From: Bacteroidia bacterium
GTDB lineage: Bacteria > Bacteroidota > Bacteroidia > Bacteroidales > Prolixibacteraceae
Assembly: GCA_026391315.1 (NCBI GenBank)
Contig: JAPLDT010000059.1
Coordinates: forward strand, 1 to 44,424
Reading direction: 5' to 3'
Length of the DNA: 44,424 bases
Each line of letters starts with the position of its first letter. The stretch's first letter is position 1. A program made the position numbers and the translations under genes. A model generated the notes under the pieces. The model did no database searches and was not told the origin of the DNA. It worked only from the letters and a program-made list of their open reading frames with translations. This document shows positions 44,013 to 44,424 of the stretch, piece after piece.

Positions 44013-44424
44013 ATGAAGCAGCACAGCACTTCTTATGTGGTCGGCATTACCATGGTGGCCACACTGGGCGGACTATTGTTCGGATATGATACCGCAGTTA
44101 TTTCGGGAGCCGAAAAATCGATTCAGCTCTATTTGATCAACGGTCTGGGATTGGGATCATTAGCACACGGAGCAACCATCTCCAGTGCCCTGATCGGATG
44201 CATTATTGGAGGTATGGTTTCAGGACTGGCGGCCTCAAAGCTGGGACGTAAAAATTCGCTAATGGTTGCGGCCTTACTCTTTTTTGTCTCAGCATTGGGA
44301 TCCGGCTGGCCCGAAACCCTCTTCTTTACCAAAGGAGTACCAACCATGGGATTGTTGTTTATGTTCAATTTCTATCGGATCATTGGCGGTATTGGCGTTG
44401 GAATTGCTTCGGCTGTTTGTCCGA
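44013..44424 (+). CDS. xylE: Xylose/H+ symporter, 5' part (cut by window end)
   Basis: The first 137 codons are present. The product begins MKQHSTSYVVGITMVATLGG and shows the sugar-porter signature GGLLFGYDTAVISG (19-32), membrane helices 1-3, the loop motif ASKLGRKNS (about 74-82) and RIIGGIGVGIASAVCP at the end. This matches MFS sugar:proton symporters of the XylE type. The ATG lies 3 nt after the xylA stop, so translation is probably coupled. Substrate xylose is inferred from the operon. The rest of the gene is outside the window. Confidence 0.9.
   Translation, partial: MKQHSTSYVVGITMVATLGGLLFGYDTAVISGAEKSIQLYLINGLGLGSLAHGATISSALIGCIIGGMVSGLAASKLGRKNSLMVAALLFFVSALGSGWPETLFFTKGVPTMGLLFMFNFYRIIGGIGVGIASAVCP

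Noticed and set aside
1-44424. CRISPR arrays, prophage genes, rRNA or restriction systems
   Set aside because: No regularly spaced repeats, phage structural genes, rRNA segments or restriction enzyme motifs were seen on either strand.

Overview
The window is a chromosomal segment from a member of the Bacteroidota, probably of the order Bacteroidales or Marinilabiliales. Evidence: a SusC/SusD pair, a FecR-type anti-sigma factor with a DUF4974-like tail, a DUF4295 gene beside rpmG and rpmB, promoters of the TAnnTTTG type, and almost no Shine-Dalgarno sequences. The species cannot be fixed from the sequence.

Layout. 1-3.6 kb is housekeeping: DUF4295-rpmG-rpmB (minus), a CPBP membrane protease, a palindromic repeat element, a PIN toxin/antitoxin pair, a DUF169 protein and tRNA-Pro(CGG). 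3.6-9.3 kb holds a DUF1003 protein, a minus-strand pair of exported glycoside hydrolases (a GH31 with an unusual nucleophile motif and a DUF6259 protein), and a DUF4337 membrane protein. 9.5-33.4 kb is one long plus-strand carbohydrate locus: GH31 alpha-xylosidase-like enzyme, SGNH/sialate-type O-acetylesterase, GH2, ECF sigma factor, FecR anti-sigma, SusC with an STN domain, SusD-like lipoprotein, GH106, GH95 and a second, divergent GH106-like enzyme. 33.5-37.4 kb (minus) has an orphan lipoprotein and a two-gene metal transport unit: an Nramp-like transporter without the usual metal-site motifs, plus a soluble PRC/MgtE-N/CBS protein. 37.5-38.3 kb is a REP-associated (Y1/HUH) transposase between two copies of one near-perfect palindrome, one of which encodes the transposase C-terminus. 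38.3-44.4 kb is a pentose module: GH51 arabinofuranosidase (minus), divergent from a GntR/LacI-type regulator, xylB, xylA and the start of a xylose/H+ symporter cut by the window end.

How it fits together. The sigma/FecR pair next to an STN-bearing SusC indicates trans-envelope induction: glycan binding at SusC would release the sigma factor. The enzymes remove alpha-xylose, arabinofuranose, fucose or L-galactose, rhamnose, probably galactose or a related beta-sugar, and acetyl groups, so the target looks like a decorated plant or algal heteroglycan (xyloglucan side chains, a pectic side chain or an exudate gum). No endo-acting lyase or hydrolase is visible. Released xylose would be taken up by the symporter and converted by XylA and XylB to xylulose 5-phosphate.

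The items most worth a second look are the transposase/palindrome overlap, the Nramp-like plus MgtE-N/CBS operon, the atypical GH31 paired with DUF6259, and the divergent 1200-residue GH106-like protein.
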